From contig NZ_CP060782.1 of NCBI RefSeq assembly GCF_014489515.1, positions 1,674,001 to 1,738,000 of the forward strand: DNA of 64,000 bases, given 5' to 3'. Of the stretch, positions 54,675 through 63,457 are shown one piece after another (within the stretch, counting starts at the first letter, position 1; each line of letters starts with the position of its first letter). The notes beneath the pieces are model-generated. The model was not told the origin of the DNA and ran no database searches. It saw only the letters and a program-made list of their open reading frames with translations. Source of the stretch: Sphingomonas sediminicola (lineage in GTDB: Bacteria; Pseudomonadota; Alphaproteobacteria; Sphingomonadales; Sphingomonadaceae). Made by a program: the position numbers and the translations under genes.

Positions 54675-55382
54675 TCAGTAACGGATGCCCGGCCGGTAGT
54701 ACCTCGCCGCTTGGTCCGCGCGAGCGACTTGGTTGCGGCTGCAGATGTTGTCGGCCCGGATCCGGTAGCCGCGGGCGTTGTAGTAGACGTCGCACTTGTT
54801 GGTGAAACGGACGTGCAGCCCGCCGTCGTAGGATGGCAGAAGCATGATGTCGTTCCAGCTTCCGCCCGGGTTGTAGCCGCCACCGCCCGGATAATAGCCG
54901 CTGTGCCGCCGCCAATCGGCCATTGCCCGATCGGCGATCGATCGCTGCCGGATGTTGCAGCCGCCCTTGCTGCGAAGGTGCTGGCCCATCCAGTTGTAAT
55001 AGACACGGCAGCCATCGGCGAACTGGACGCGGTCGTACCGGATGTCGGTGATCCGGTACTGACGGTTCGCTCCCGGATATTGCGGATCGTAATAGGTGTG
55101 GTCGTTGCCGGGGTAACCTGGATAGCCCGGCTGCGGCGGATAGCCCGGATAGCCGCCTCGGTACGGCGCGATGGCCCGCTCCGCCTGCGCCCTCTGGTAG
55201 GACGTGCAGCTGCGATCGACGCTCTCGATCGTCAGGTTGCGGTTGTAATGGACCGTGCACGGACCGGGGAATTCGACGTTGAGTTCGCCGTTGCTCTGGC
55301 GCACGACCTGCTGCGCAGCGACCGGCGACGCCAAGCCTCCCGAAACGATCGCGATGGTCGATAGCGAAACCAACTGCCGCAT
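54675..55382 (-). CDS. secreted Tyr/Gly/Pro-rich hypothetical protein
   Basis: A 235-residue protein with a signal peptide (VSLSTIAIVSGGLASPVAA). Three or more similar Cys-containing blocks follow: CTVHYNRNLTIESVDRSC, CRVYYNWMGQHLRSKGGC and CDVYYNARGYRIRADNIC. Each has the pattern C-x-V-Y-Y-N-x-x-G/N then a second Cys about 17 residues on. They are separated by Pro/Gly/Tyr-rich linkers (PGYPPQPGYPGYPG). The pattern suggests disulphide-closed repeats in the periplasm or on the surface. No family name recognised. Confidence 0.75.
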   Translation of the reverse strand: MRQLVSLSTIAIVSGGLASPVAAQQVVRQSNGELNVEFPGPCTVHYNRNLTIESVDRSCTSYQRAQAERAIAPYRGGYPGYPPQPGYPGYPGNDHTYYDPQYPGANRQYRITDIRYDRVQFADGCRVYYNWMGQHLRSKGGCNIRQRSIADRAMADWRRHSGYYPGGGGYNPGGSWNDIMLLPSYDGGLHVRFTNKCDVYYNARGYRIRADNICSRNQVARADQAARYYRPGIRY

Positions 55383-55643
55383 GGATGCACCTCCAGATTT
55401 GAGGATAATGCCGGATTGCGCGGGCAGAGGGATTTACACTCTACCGCTGATCTGGCGCAATCTGGACTTTATCCCAGCGTAAGAAAACCGCGAGAATCCG
55501 CAGTTTTCTTTGCTCCAGCACACGAAGACTGATATGAATCAATGCGTCGCTCTTGTCCCCGGTAGCACCTGCTTCCGGGTCTGCGTTCACCCGATAAAGC
55601 GTTCGTCGAGTCACCCGCGTTCAAAACAACGGAGGAGGGCAAG

Positions 55644-56561
55644 TTGCGCAAATATCTTCTGGCCGCCGCGGCCGCGGCCGCAATCGCTTCACCTGCAGTC
55701 GCCCGTGATGGAAGCGGCTATTTCGGAGTGGAGGGCGGCGCGCTCTTCCCGAAAGACAGCCACGTCGATTTCGCCGGCACGTATACCTATTCCGAAGGCG
55801 GCACTTATGACTTCGTCGCCGACTTCAAGACCAATTACAAAACCGGCGTCGATGTCGACGTGATCGGGGGCTACGACTTCGGCATGTTCCGGCTCGAAGG
55901 CGAGCTCGGCTGGAAACAGGCCAAGCACAAAAGCTATGACAATGCGACATTGGTCGCGACGAGCAGTGAAGGCGACACCTTTACCTATGGCCCATACGAC
56001 GCGGATGCCGACGGCAAGACGACGGTCCTGTCGGCGATGGTCAATGCCTTGCTCGACTTTGGCGATGAAAACGGCCTGAGCTTTTACGCCGGCGGCGGCG
56101 TCGGCTGGGCACAGACGAAATACCGCGTCTCGCTCGACTCAACAGATACGACAATCGACGATTTGTCGGGCACAGCGAAGGATAGCGGTTTCGCCTGGCA
56201 GGGGATCGCCGGGGTTCGGTACGCTTTGTCTCCCAACATCGATCTCGGGCTGAAGTATCGCTACTTCAGGGGACCGCGCGTGAAGGAAAGCGAGGTCTTT
56301 GCCTCAGGCGCCTCGGTAAGCGGGACGTTCGACGCCCGAACGCGGTTCCAGTCGCACAGCTTGCTGGCGAGCTTGATCTACAACTTCGCGGCTCCACCAC
56401 CGCCTCCACCTCCACCGCCACCACCACCGCCTCCTCCGCCGCCGCCGCCTCCACCGGCGACGCAGACGTGTCCGGACGGCTCGGTGATATTGGCGACGGA
56501 TGCCTGTCCGGTACCGCCGCCACCGCCTCCTCCGCCGCCTCCGGCGCCAGAGAGAGGATAG
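55644..56561 (+). CDS. outer-membrane beta-barrel protein with polyproline tail
   Basis: About 305 residues. A signal peptide leads to an eight-stranded OmpA/opacity-type barrel: GYFGVEGGALFP, FADFKTNYKTGVDVDVIGGYDFGMFRLEGELGW, and FYAGGGVGWAQTKY. The TTG start at 55644 has a GGAGG site nearby. The barrel ends ASLIYNFAA and is followed by 20 or more consecutive prolines, a CPDGSVILATDACP segment with two Cys, a second proline run and APERG. The repeated C-proline pattern is known from related genomes. It has no OmpA peptidoglycan domain. A terminator follows. Confidence 0.85.
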   Translation: MRKYLLAAAAAAAIASPAVARDGSGYFGVEGGALFPKDSHVDFAGTYTYSEGGTYDFVADFKTNYKTGVDVDVIGGYDFGMFRLEGELGWKQAKHKSYDNATLVATSSEGDTFTYGPYDADADGKTTVLSAMVNALLDFGDENGLSFYAGGGVGWAQTKYRVSLDSTDTTIDDLSGTAKDSGFAWQGIAGVRYALSPNIDLGLKYRYFRGPRVKESEVFASGASVSGTFDARTRFQSHSLLASLIYNFAAPPPPPPPPPPPPPPPPPPPPPATQTCPDGSVILATDACPVPPPPPPPPPPAPERG

Positions 56562-56580
56562 GCGTAACCCGATCGAAACT

Positions 56581-56606
56581 GGGCGGGGTGGGCAACCACT
56601 CCGCCC
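56581..56606 (+). terminator. terminator after the barrel-protein gene
   Basis: GGGCGGGGTGG pairs with CCACTCCGCCC with one mismatch around GCAA, followed directly by TTTT. It is 20 bases past the stop. Confidence 0.8.
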
Positions 56607-56618
56607 TTTTCGTTGGAG

Positions 56619-58216
56619 CTAGCTTTCCCAGCCTTCGAGAGCCGGCCCGAGCGCTTCCTTCAGCTCACCCAACCACGGTTCGTAAGGCCGCCAGGCGTCG
56701 ACGCCGTCCCGGTTGATCGGTCGCCGCACCTGCTCCGCGCTCGGCGTTCGAACCGCCCTCTTGTTGGCATGGAATTCGAGGCAGGCATCATCGAACGGAA
56801 CGCCGATGTAAGCGAGCAGCCGCCGCACCTCTCCGTCCGGATCTTCGATCAGCTTCTCGTTGAGCAGGCGGTGGACCGCGCCTGGCTGGACGCCGTCGAA
56901 GTGCCGCATGAAACGCCAGTAATCGTAGTAGAATTCGCCGATCGAACGGAGGCTGTAGGAGAACGTCACACCAGTCGCGTAATTCTGTTTGAAGTTCGAA
57001 AACCCGCACGCCATCGGATATCGCCGAGCATCGACCATCTTCGCATTCGGGAGCGCCAGCCGGATCAAGGTCGCGTTGATCCAGTTTCCCGGCATCTTGT
57101 CCACGAAATAGGGCTTGCCGGTCTGTCGGAACGGCCGGGTCCGCTCCATATATTCCTCGCCGATCGCCGCGATCTCCGACGGTTCGAGCGCCGCGATCGC
57201 CTCGCCGATGGTTTGGCCGGATGACCGCCGAAGCCGAGCGGCGATGGTGTTCATCACCGGAAGCTCGGCCGTACCCTCGATCAGCGGATGACTGGCGAGG
57301 ATCTGCTCGACGAGCGTCGACCCCGAGCGGTGCAGCCCGAATACGAAGATAGGATCTTTCGCCGTGCACCCCGCGCCCGCGAAACGCTTGAAGATTTCCG
57401 GAGTGCAGTGCGCGAGCGCGTCCTCGACCGGCTCTGTGATCGGGATCGTCTCGGGATCCAGCTGCCGTGTGCGAAGCGCATTGCCCGCGGCATAATGACG
57501 GAACGAAGCCTCGTAGTCCCCTGATCCTCATACGCCTTGCCGAGCGCAAAATGGATATGCAGCGCCTCATCGAGCGAGACATTCTGCCGAAGCGCTTGCT
57601 GCATCTGGGCAATGTCCGGCGCTGAAAACCGATACGACTTGAAGTTGGCGAGCGTCCAATAAGCCTGACCCATGGTGGGCTGCAGCTTGGTCGCTCGCTT
57701 CAGCGCCTTCACTGCCTCGTCGATCCGGCCAACTGTCCGAAGCGCATTGGCGAGGTTCATCCACGTTCCCGCGCGGTTCGGCTGCTCACGAAGCATGCGC
57801 TTGTAGGTATCGATCTGGGCGTCGTGCATGCCGAGCAGGCCAAGCGTCTTCGCCTCCATCCCGCTGACTTCCAGCTTCTTTCGGAAATTGGGCGGAAGCT
57901 CTTCGAATTCGCGGAGGGCCAGAGCCGCACCTGCGTGCTTCAACAGATGCTCGATCAACGCGAGCCGTCTCTCCGGCCTGGGATCAGCCGAAACGGCGCG
58001 GCGAAGCAGGACGGTCGCATCCTCGATCTGACGATCCTCGGCGGAAATCTGAGCGAGCACCGTCAGCGCGTCCGCGTCCGTCGGGTCTTCCGCCAGCCTG
58101 TCGCGAAGATGCATCTGCGCCTTCAGCCGATTGCCCGACCGCAAGGCGGCAGACGCGAAATCGAGCGCAACCTTCGACTTCGCCGATGCGTCCCTCGATA
58201 AGGGGTTCGAAAACAT
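56619..58216 (-). CDS. TPR-sulfotransferase fusion protein, frameshift near 57525
   Basis: About 532 residues. The N-terminal half has tetratricopeptide repeats, such as RLKAQMHLRDRLAEDPTDADALTVLAQI and GTWMNLANALRTVGRIDEAVKALKRATKLQPTMGQAYWTLANF. A G missing near 57525 breaks the frame before the sulfotransferase domain. That domain has the PAPS loop IFVFGLHRSGSTLVEQILASHP, then a 3'-phosphate region PYFVDKMPGNW and C-terminal IGEFYYDYWRFMRHFDGV. Such fusions are found in alphaproteobacteria; the acceptor is unknown. The start is uncertain (58216 or 58252). Confidence 0.82.
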
Positions 58217-58271
58217 CCCGTTCAGTGGAACTCCGACGTCGCCCGCTGTCAACGGTCACGCACCCGAGACA

Positions 58272-58312
58272 TTGACAGTCCATTAGGTATCACTAAATTA
58301 GTGAATACTAAT
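58272..58312 (+). promoter_or_regulatory. sigma-70 promoter overlapped by a BigR-type palindromic operator
   Basis: A consensus -35 TTGACA is at 58272-58277, with TAAATT as a likely -10 at 58294-58299 (16-base spacing). A 31-base near-palindrome centred at 58297 overlaps the -10: its core TCACTAA-A-TTAGTGA is perfect and 12 of 15 arm positions match. This arrangement suits ArsR-family repressors of the BigR/SqrR type. It controls the downstream regulator gene and, by inference, the persulfide operon. Confidence 0.7.
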
Positions 58313-58663
58313 GGAAATGACCCAAACAATGCTCGATCCTGCCTTTGGAGATCAGGCTGCGGAAGCGGCGAGTCTTCTTAGGGCGATGTCGAACTCCAGC
58401 CGGCTGTTGGTGCTCTGCCATCTGGCGGGGGCGTAGAGCTGTCCGTCAGCCAGATGTGTGAACTTGTCGGCTTAAGCCAGTCGGCCTTGTCCCAGCATCT
58501 CGCCAAGCTTCGCCAGGAGGGGCTGGTTGCCACGCGAAAGCTGGCCCAGACAGTCTTCTATCGCGTCGCCGATCCACGCGCCGAACGGCTGCTTGTGCTG
58601 CTACAGGAAATTTACTGCCCCGAGCTCGGCAGCGGAATATCGAGGAATTTCGCCAATGACTGA
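58311..58663 (+). CDS. bigR: BigR/SqrR-type ArsR-family persulfide-responsive repressor, one frameshift
   Basis: About 118 residues. The winged-helix recognition helix is QMCELVGLSQSALSQHLAKLRQEGLVATRKLAQTVFYRV. The two cysteines that form a polysulphide bridge in BigR/SqrR/YgaV are in place: LVLCHLAGG near residue 38 and LLQEIYCPEL near the C-terminus. One G is missing in a G run near 58430. It lies under a palindromic operator and immediately before the persulfide dioxygenase gene. The start could also be 58317 or 58329. Confidence 0.85.
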
Positions 58664-59583
58664 TGACGCTCCCATCAAGAAGGCGATCGAGCAGGTCGAA
58701 GCGGTGACCCGCGGGGACGCGCGGGCGCCGACCGTTCAGGGTTTCTTCGACGAAGCGACCTTCACCGCGAGCTATGTCGTTTCCGACCCCGCCGCAAAGC
58801 GGGGGCGATCATCGACAGCGTTCTCGACTTCGACCAGCCCTCGGGCCGCACGTCCACGAAGTCGGCGGATGAGATTGTCGATTACGTCCGCGAGCACGGA
58901 CTAACCGTCGACTGGATCCTCGAAACCCACGCGCATGCCGACCACCTATCCGCGGGCCGTACCTGCAGGAGAAGCTCGGCGGAAAAATCGCCATCGGGCA
59001 CGAGATCCTTACCGTCCAGCAAGTCTTCGGGAAAATCTTCAACGAGGGCACTGAGTTCGCCCGCGATGGATCGCAATTCGACCGGCTGTTCACCGATGGC
59101 GACGACTTTTCGGTCGGGGAAATTCCGGTAACGGTCCTGCACGTTCCAGGCCACACACCAGCCGACCTGGCCTATGCGATCGGCGACGCCCTGTTCGTCG
59201 GCGACACAATGTTCATGCCCGACTACGGAACGGCCCGGACCGACTTTCCGGGCGGTTGCGCGAGGCAATTGTACCGCTCGATCCGGCGGCTGATGCAGCT
59301 TCCCGGAGAGACGCGCGTCTTCCTCTGCCACGACTACAAGGCGCCCAACCGCGACCAGTTCGTCTGGGAGACGACGATCGAGGCCGAGCGTGTCGGCAAT
59401 GTACACGTCCACAGAGACGTAACCGAAGACGAGTTCGTGAGCATGCGTACGCAGCGCGACGCGACCCTCGACATGCCGCGCCTGATCCTTCCGTCGATCC
59501 AGATAAACATGCGCGCCGGTCATCTTCCGGAGCCGGAAGAGAACGGCACGCGCTACCTCAAACTGCCTCTCAATCTCCTGTGA
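58656..59583 (+). CDS. blh: persulfide dioxygenase-like MBL-fold enzyme, two frameshifts
   Basis: About 309 residues of an ETHE1/Blh-type enzyme, which oxidises glutathione persulfide to sulfite. Metal-site motifs are DWILETHAHADHLSAG (HxHxDH), LHVPGHTPADLAY, LFVGDTMFMPDYGTARTDFPGG and VFLCHDYK. Bases are missing near 58800 (G run) and 58950 (C run). It starts within the stop of the regulator gene (ATGA-like overlap) and leads the operon of sulfur transporters. The BigR operon of Agrobacterium and Xylella has the same gene order. Confidence 0.88.
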
Positions 59584-59596
59584 GGGCTCGCTCATA

Positions 59597-60028
59597 ATGC
59601 TCGAACCCCTCTCCCCAGTCTTCGCGATCGGCGGCGGATTGCTGATCGGTGGCGCGGCAGCCCTTTTGCTCATGCTGACCGGCCGCATCGCTGGTGTGAG
59701 CGGCATGTTCGCGACGGTCATGCGTATCGCTGACGCAGGGCCACCGTGGAAACTGGCGACAGCGTTCATACTGGGCTTGCCAATTGGCGCCGCGATCACG
59801 TCGCTCCTGGTCCGCAGGCCGGACATCGAAGTGAAATCCTCGATGCCCCTGCTGATTGCCGCAGGCCTGCTGGTCGGCTTCGGAACGAGGCTCGGCAATG
59901 GATGCACCAGCGGCCATGGCGTGTGCGGCATAGGCCGGCTTTCACCGCGGTCGATCGCGGCAACCCTGACGTTCATGGCGGCCGCGATCGCGACCGTCTT
60001 CATCACCCGTCACGTCCTGGGAGCCTGA
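59597..60028 (+). CDS. YeeE/YedE-type sulfur transport protein (first half)
   Basis: A 143-residue membrane protein with four hydrophobic segments. The signature GTRLGNGCTSGHGVCGIGRLSPRS carries the two cysteines that relay sulfur in YeeE-type transporters. It is probably one half of a two-subunit sulfur-compound channel, with the next gene as partner (PmpA/PmpB arrangement). The frame is intact. Confidence 0.85.
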   Translation: MLEPLSPVFAIGGGLLIGGAAALLLMLTGRIAGVSGMFATVMRIADAGPPWKLATAFILGLPIGAAITSLLVRRPDIEVKSSMPLLIAAGLLVGFGTRLGNGCTSGHGVCGIGRLSPRSIAATLTFMAAAIATVFITRHVLGA

Positions 60029-60029
60029 C

Positions 60030-60476
60030 ATGCGCGCAATCATCCCAGCCTCCGTTGCAGGCGTCATCTTCGGAGCCGGCCTTGCGATGTCCGACATGGT
60101 CAATCCGGCGCGAGTTCTCGGCTTTCTCGACATTGCCGGCGCATGGGACCCCACGCTTGCGTTCGTGATGGGCGCGGCGGTCGTGGCTTCTGCCATCGGC
60201 TATGCCTTCTCGAGGCGCCTGCGTGCGCCCGTGTTCGGAAAGAGCTTTTTCATTCCGGAGAACCGCCGTCTCGATAGCCAGATCATCGGCGGCGCCGCCT
60301 TGTTCGGCATCGGCTGGGGCCTTGTCGGCTTCTGCCCCGGCCCGGCCATCACGGGGCTGATCTACGGGATGTGGCAGCCCTGGCTTTTCGTCGCGGCGAT
60401 GGTCGCAGGGATGGCGCTGCAGAGGGTAATTTCCACGCAGCGCACAAGTGACCGTGCCGCCAAGGCGGACGCATGA
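60030..60476 (+). CDS. YeeE/YedE-type sulfur transport protein (second half)
   Basis: A 148-residue membrane protein starting one base after the previous gene. It has AGVIFGAGLAMSDMVNPARVLGFLDIAGAWDPTLAFVMGAA and a second motif GWGLVGFCPGPAITGLIYG with a Cys. It is the natural partner of the upstream half. Its stop overlaps the TauE/SafE start by four bases. Confidence 0.85.
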   Translation: MRAIIPASVAGVIFGAGLAMSDMVNPARVLGFLDIAGAWDPTLAFVMGAAVVASAIGYAFSRRLRAPVFGKSFFIPENRRLDSQIIGGAALFGIGWGLVGFCPGPAITGLIYGMWQPWLFVAAMVAGMALQRVISTQRTSDRAAKADA

Positions 60477-61258
60477 CCCTCGAGCCCATCCAATACGTCC
60501 TCGGAGCCATGTCCGGCGGCCTGGTCGGCTTCGTTCTCGGCCTGGTTGGCGGCGGCGGCTCGATCCTTGCGGTGCCGCTGATGGTTTACGTCGTGGGCGT
60601 ATCCAGTCCGCACGTGGCGATCGGAACGAGCGCGTTCGCAGTGGCAGCAAATGCCGCCACAGGTCTCGCCAGCCACGCCCGTCACGGACATGTGAAGTGG
60701 CGGTGCGCTCTTGTCTTTGCGGTGTCGGGCATCGCTGGCGCGGCCATCGGCTCGACGCTCGGCAAGAGCTTCGACGGGCAAAGTCTGCTGTTCCTTTTCG
60801 CGCTGGTCATGATCGCGGTCGGAATCCTGATGCTCCGGCGGCGCGGAAGCGTCGGCAATCCGGAAGTAAAGCTGGGGCGGGAGAATGCGGGGAAGCTCGT
60901 CGCCTACGGGTTCGGTTCAGGCTTATTCTCGGGCTTCTTCGGTATTGGGGGCGGGTTCCTCATCGTGCCGGGGCTGATTGCGGCAACCGCCATGCCGATG
61001 ATCAACGCCGTGGGCTCATCGCTCGTGGGCGTGACCTCGTTCGGGCTAACGACCGCGACCAATTATGCGCTTTCCGGCCTGGTCGACTGGCCGCTTGCCG
61101 CCGTGTTCATAGCCGGCGGCATTGGAGGCGGTGTCCTGGGTACGCAGGCGGCGCGCCATCTTTCGACGAAGCGCGACTCACTCACGCTCGTCTTTGCGGT
61201 GCTGATCTTCGTTGTCGCGGCCTACATGCTCTGGCGAACCGCCAGCCAGATCTTCTAG
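60473..61258 (+). CDS. TauE/SafE-family sulfite/anion exporter
   Basis: A 261-residue protein with seven or eight hydrophobic segments and the two inverted-repeat signatures of this family: FVLGLVGGGGSILAVPLMVYVVGV near the start and GFFGIGGGFLIVPGLIAATAMPMINAVGSSLVGV in the second half. Family members export sulfite or take up sulfonates. As last gene of the persulfide operon it probably removes sulfite made by the dioxygenase. Intact. Confidence 0.9.
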   Translation: MTLEPIQYVLGAMSGGLVGFVLGLVGGGGSILAVPLMVYVVGVSSPHVAIGTSAFAVAANAATGLASHARHGHVKWRCALVFAVSGIAGAAIGSTLGKSFDGQSLLFLFALVMIAVGILMLRRRGSVGNPEVKLGRENAGKLVAYGFGSGLFSGFFGIGGGFLIVPGLIAATAMPMINAVGSSLVGVTSFGLTTATNYALSGLVDWPLAAVFIAGGIGGGVLGTQAARHLSTKRDSLTLVFAVLIFVVAAYMLWRTASQIF

Positions 61259-61276
61259 TCGCGCAACAAGCGGAAG

Positions 61277-61375
61277 CTACGCAGCAGTGAACGCGTAGAT
61301 CATTGCTCCACCGACGACTGCGACCGTGAAGAGAAGCGACCAAAGCTGTCGCGAACGGTTGGCTTCGAATTCCAT
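61277..61375 (-). CDS. very small single-helix membrane protein
   Basis: A 32-residue reading frame starting at ATG 61375: MEFEANRSRQLWSLLFTVAV and VGGAMIYAFTAA. A GGGGGA ribosome site lies about seven bases upstream. The sequence has a charged N-terminus and one strong transmembrane helix. A -10-like TGATATAGT is further upstream. It resembles small inner-membrane regulators in form, but no family is recognised. A chance open frame is unlikely given the ribosome site and helix, but not excluded. Confidence 0.5.
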   Translation of the reverse strand: MEFEANRSRQLWSLLFTVAVVGGAMIYAFTAA

Positions 61376-61528
61376 CGAATTTCCCCCACCCATGGGCGAA
61401 AACGCTCGCCCGCTGCGGACTATATCATCGGCTCGACCCGAGGGAGAGCGATTAATTCACTCAGAACATTAGGAATCTGCCCACGTGTTGCGTTGATAGC
61501 ACGCACCGATCTTCGCAAATGCGCTGAA

Positions 61529-61542
61529 TTGAACGCGTTCAA
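61529..61542. promoter_or_regulatory. 14-base perfect palindrome upstream of the PilZ gene
   Basis: TTGAACGCGTTCAA lies about 40 bases before the PilZ start. It is a perfect inverted repeat and could be an operator. A partial EcfG-like spacing to CGTT (15 bases) is off by one. Confidence 0.35.
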
Positions 61543-61580
61543 AACCTCTCGTTTACGATTGCCCATGCACCGAAGGCGGG

Positions 61581-62069
61581 ATGGCACTTCAAGCACGTTT
61601 GGCCGCGTCAAAGGCCGGTAACCGCCGCTCCTCTCCGCGACGCACCCTTCATCTCCAGTCGACGCTCGCCGACGGCGGCGAGGAGGTTATCATCCATGAC
61701 ATCTCACACACCGGGTTGCTGCTCGAAACGACTGCGCTTCTGACCGAACGGCAGGCCTTGGACGTCGAACTTCCCGAAGTCGGGATCGTCCAGGCCAATG
61801 TGGTCTGGCGGAGCAGCCGGTTCGTCGGCTGCAGGTTCGCAAGCCCGGTTTCGCAAGGGGCCGTCAGCGCGGCGCTCCTCCGCAATCCAATCGCGCGTGC
61901 GAAAGAGATCAGCGAGGAACGCGCGTGGGAGAAGCTTGGCGCGCTGTGCGAGGTTCCGGAACAAGAACGCGGTCGGGACGCGCTGCCGATTGCAACAAGC
62001 GCCTCGATCATCGTCGGAGCTTCGCTGCTGCTTTGGGCTCTGATTCTCTGGAGCGTGGGGATTCTCTGA
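61581..62069 (+). CDS. PilZ-domain protein with C-terminal membrane helix
   Basis: A 162-residue protein. The PilZ c-di-GMP motif is RRSSPRRTLHLQSTLADGGEEVIIHDISHTGLLLET (RxxxR then D-x-S-x-x-G), followed by VVWRSSRFVGCRFASPVSQGAV. The C-terminal TSASIIVGASLLLWALILWSVGIL is a membrane helix. It would sense c-di-GMP at the inner membrane. The frame is intact. Confidence 0.87.
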   Translation: MALQARLAASKAGNRRSSPRRTLHLQSTLADGGEEVIIHDISHTGLLLETTALLTERQALDVELPEVGIVQANVVWRSSRFVGCRFASPVSQGAVSAALLRNPIARAKEISEERAWEKLGALCEVPEQERGRDALPIATSASIIVGASLLLWALILWSVGIL

Positions 62070-62093
62070 CCCAAAGAAGGAATGAAAGAAAGA

Positions 62094-62122
62094 AGGAGCG
62101 CCGGCGTTGGGCCGGCGCTCCT
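62094..62122. terminator. strong terminator between convergent genes
   Basis: A perfect 12-bp stem (AGGAGCGCCGGC with GCCGGCGCTCCT) and 5-base loop lies between the PilZ gene and the minus-strand secreted-protein gene, followed by CTTGCTTCGTTT on the plus strand. Confidence 0.8.
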
Positions 62123-62143
62123 CTTGCTTCGTTTCAACCGCGA

Positions 62144-62617
62144 TTAGCGGCGGTAGACGTCGACGTCACGGATGTAGCCGCGGTAGTCCACGCTGCACCT
62201 GAACGACAGGTCAGGCTGATAGCTGTAGCCGGTCGCGCCGTAAGCGCCGTAGCCGTATGGACTATAGGCATACGCCCGGCCGCTGGTAGCGAGGCCGCGA
62301 ACAGTCATCGACCTGCGGTTAGGACTGACCTGCGTAACCTGGAGAACGCGTCCACTCGGCTGCCTGGCGCCAAGCACTGCACCGAGAATTCCGGTCATGC
62401 CGACGCTACGATTGAGACGGCTCTGGACGGCCGCGGCGCACTGCTGAGCCGCCATGTTGGTCACATTGGCATTGTAACCGTAGGCATTGCCGTAAGGGGC
62501 GCCATATGGCGACGCATAGCGGGGCGCGTAGCTATAATATTGAGCCGCTGCAGGAGCGGCCGTTGCGAGCGCAGCGATACCTGCCGCACTGGCGAAAATC
62601 TTTGTAAACATGGTCAT
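62144..62617 (-). CDS. secreted Tyr/Ala/Gly-rich hypothetical protein
   Basis: A 157-residue protein (155 if starting at the second Met) with a signal peptide (ASAAGIAALATAAPAAA). It has Tyr-rich stretches (YYSYAPRYASPYGAPYGNAYGYN), then NVTNMAAQQCAAAVQSRLNRSVGMTGILGAVLGAR and SFRCSVDYRGYIRDVDVYR. The two Cys and the GILGAVLG segment recur in related proteins of sphingomonads. Function unknown. Confidence 0.75.
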   Translation of the reverse strand: MTMFTKIFASAAGIAALATAAPAAAQYYSYAPRYASPYGAPYGNAYGYNANVTNMAAQQCAAAVQSRLNRSVGMTGILGAVLGARQPSGRVLQVTQVSPNRRSMTVRGLATSGRAYAYSPYGYGAYGATGYSYQPDLSFRCSVDYRGYIRDVDVYRR

Positions 62618-62831
62618 GGCTCGTCTCCTTTCAGATTACAGGAGCCTTCGACCGATTAAACGAACGGCAGCGGGCCGAAGGGTGCTGCATCCGTCTCGGA
62701 GAAACCTCGGCTCACCGCCGAAGCGTGAACGGTTGGTGAATTATGGATCCCGCGTAATTTGACCCCGCCAGATTGCTTAGAGATGTGAAACCGCTAGCCT
62801 CGCGACGAAGGACCGCAAACGGGGGCGCGTG

Positions 62832-63446
62832 ATGGTTCCTGCCGTGTTCGTCATCGACGATTTTCTCCGCAATGCCGAAGAGGTCCGCCGCCAGGCACTC
62901 GGCCTAAGCTATGCCGTGGGCGGCCGCTACCCCGGCCTCAACTCCATCGAGAAGCTTCGAATCGAAGGGCTCGACCAAGTCGTCTCGACACTCGTGCACG
63001 AGCAGGTGCGCGCGCCATGGACCGAGGATTTCTCGCATGGTCACTGTCGCGTCGCACTGGCCTCTGACGAGCAGATCGCGCGCATTCACATCGACCAGAG
63101 CCATTGGTCCGGAATCCTCTACCTGAGCCGGCCCGAAGATTGCCAGGGCGGGACCGAATTCTTCCGGCACAAGAGGACCGGAACCGACCGCGTGCCGATG
63201 GACGAGGAGAGCCTGAAGGCGATCGGCTATTCGACCTACGAGGAACTCCAGAAGGACATTCTCGACAAGGATGCGCTCGACCGCTCGAAGTGGGAGCACA
63301 CCATGACCGTGCCGATGCGCTTCAACCGGCTGGTCTTGCTGCAACCGCATTATTGGCACACGGCGGGCCCGGGGTTCGGCGACAGCCTCGAAAACGGCCG
63401 CCTGATCTACGTGATGTTCTTCTTGCGCGGCCAGCCGCAGCAGTAG
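62832..63446 (+). CDS. DUF6445-like protein, possible 2OG-Fe(II) oxygenase fold
   Basis: A 204-residue protein. VFVIDDFLRNAEEVRRQALGLSY opens it, and RIHIDQSHWSGILYLSRPEDCQGGTEFFRHKRTGTDR gives the HxD-type pattern, with a distal His in NRLVLLQPHYWHTAGPGFG. This resembles the DUF6445 family and the double-stranded beta-helix of 2-oxoglutarate-dependent oxygenases (H-x-D...H, Arg-containing strand), although the activity is unproved. It is translationally close to the VOC gene. Confidence 0.7.
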   Translation: MVPAVFVIDDFLRNAEEVRRQALGLSYAVGGRYPGLNSIEKLRIEGLDQVVSTLVHEQVRAPWTEDFSHGHCRVALASDEQIARIHIDQSHWSGILYLSRPEDCQGGTEFFRHKRTGTDRVPMDEESLKAIGYSTYEELQKDILDKDALDRSKWEHTMTVPMRFNRLVLLQPHYWHTAGPGFGDSLENGRLIYVMFFLRGQPQQ

Positions 63447-63457
63447 GAATCCAACAA

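Noticed and set aside
56378..56599. Minus-strand poly-Gly frame
   Set aside because: It is the shadow of the polyproline tail of the barrel protein.
61529..61560. EcfG promoter before the PilZ gene
   Set aside because: First element reads TGAAC and the spacer is 15 bases, so it does not meet the consensus.
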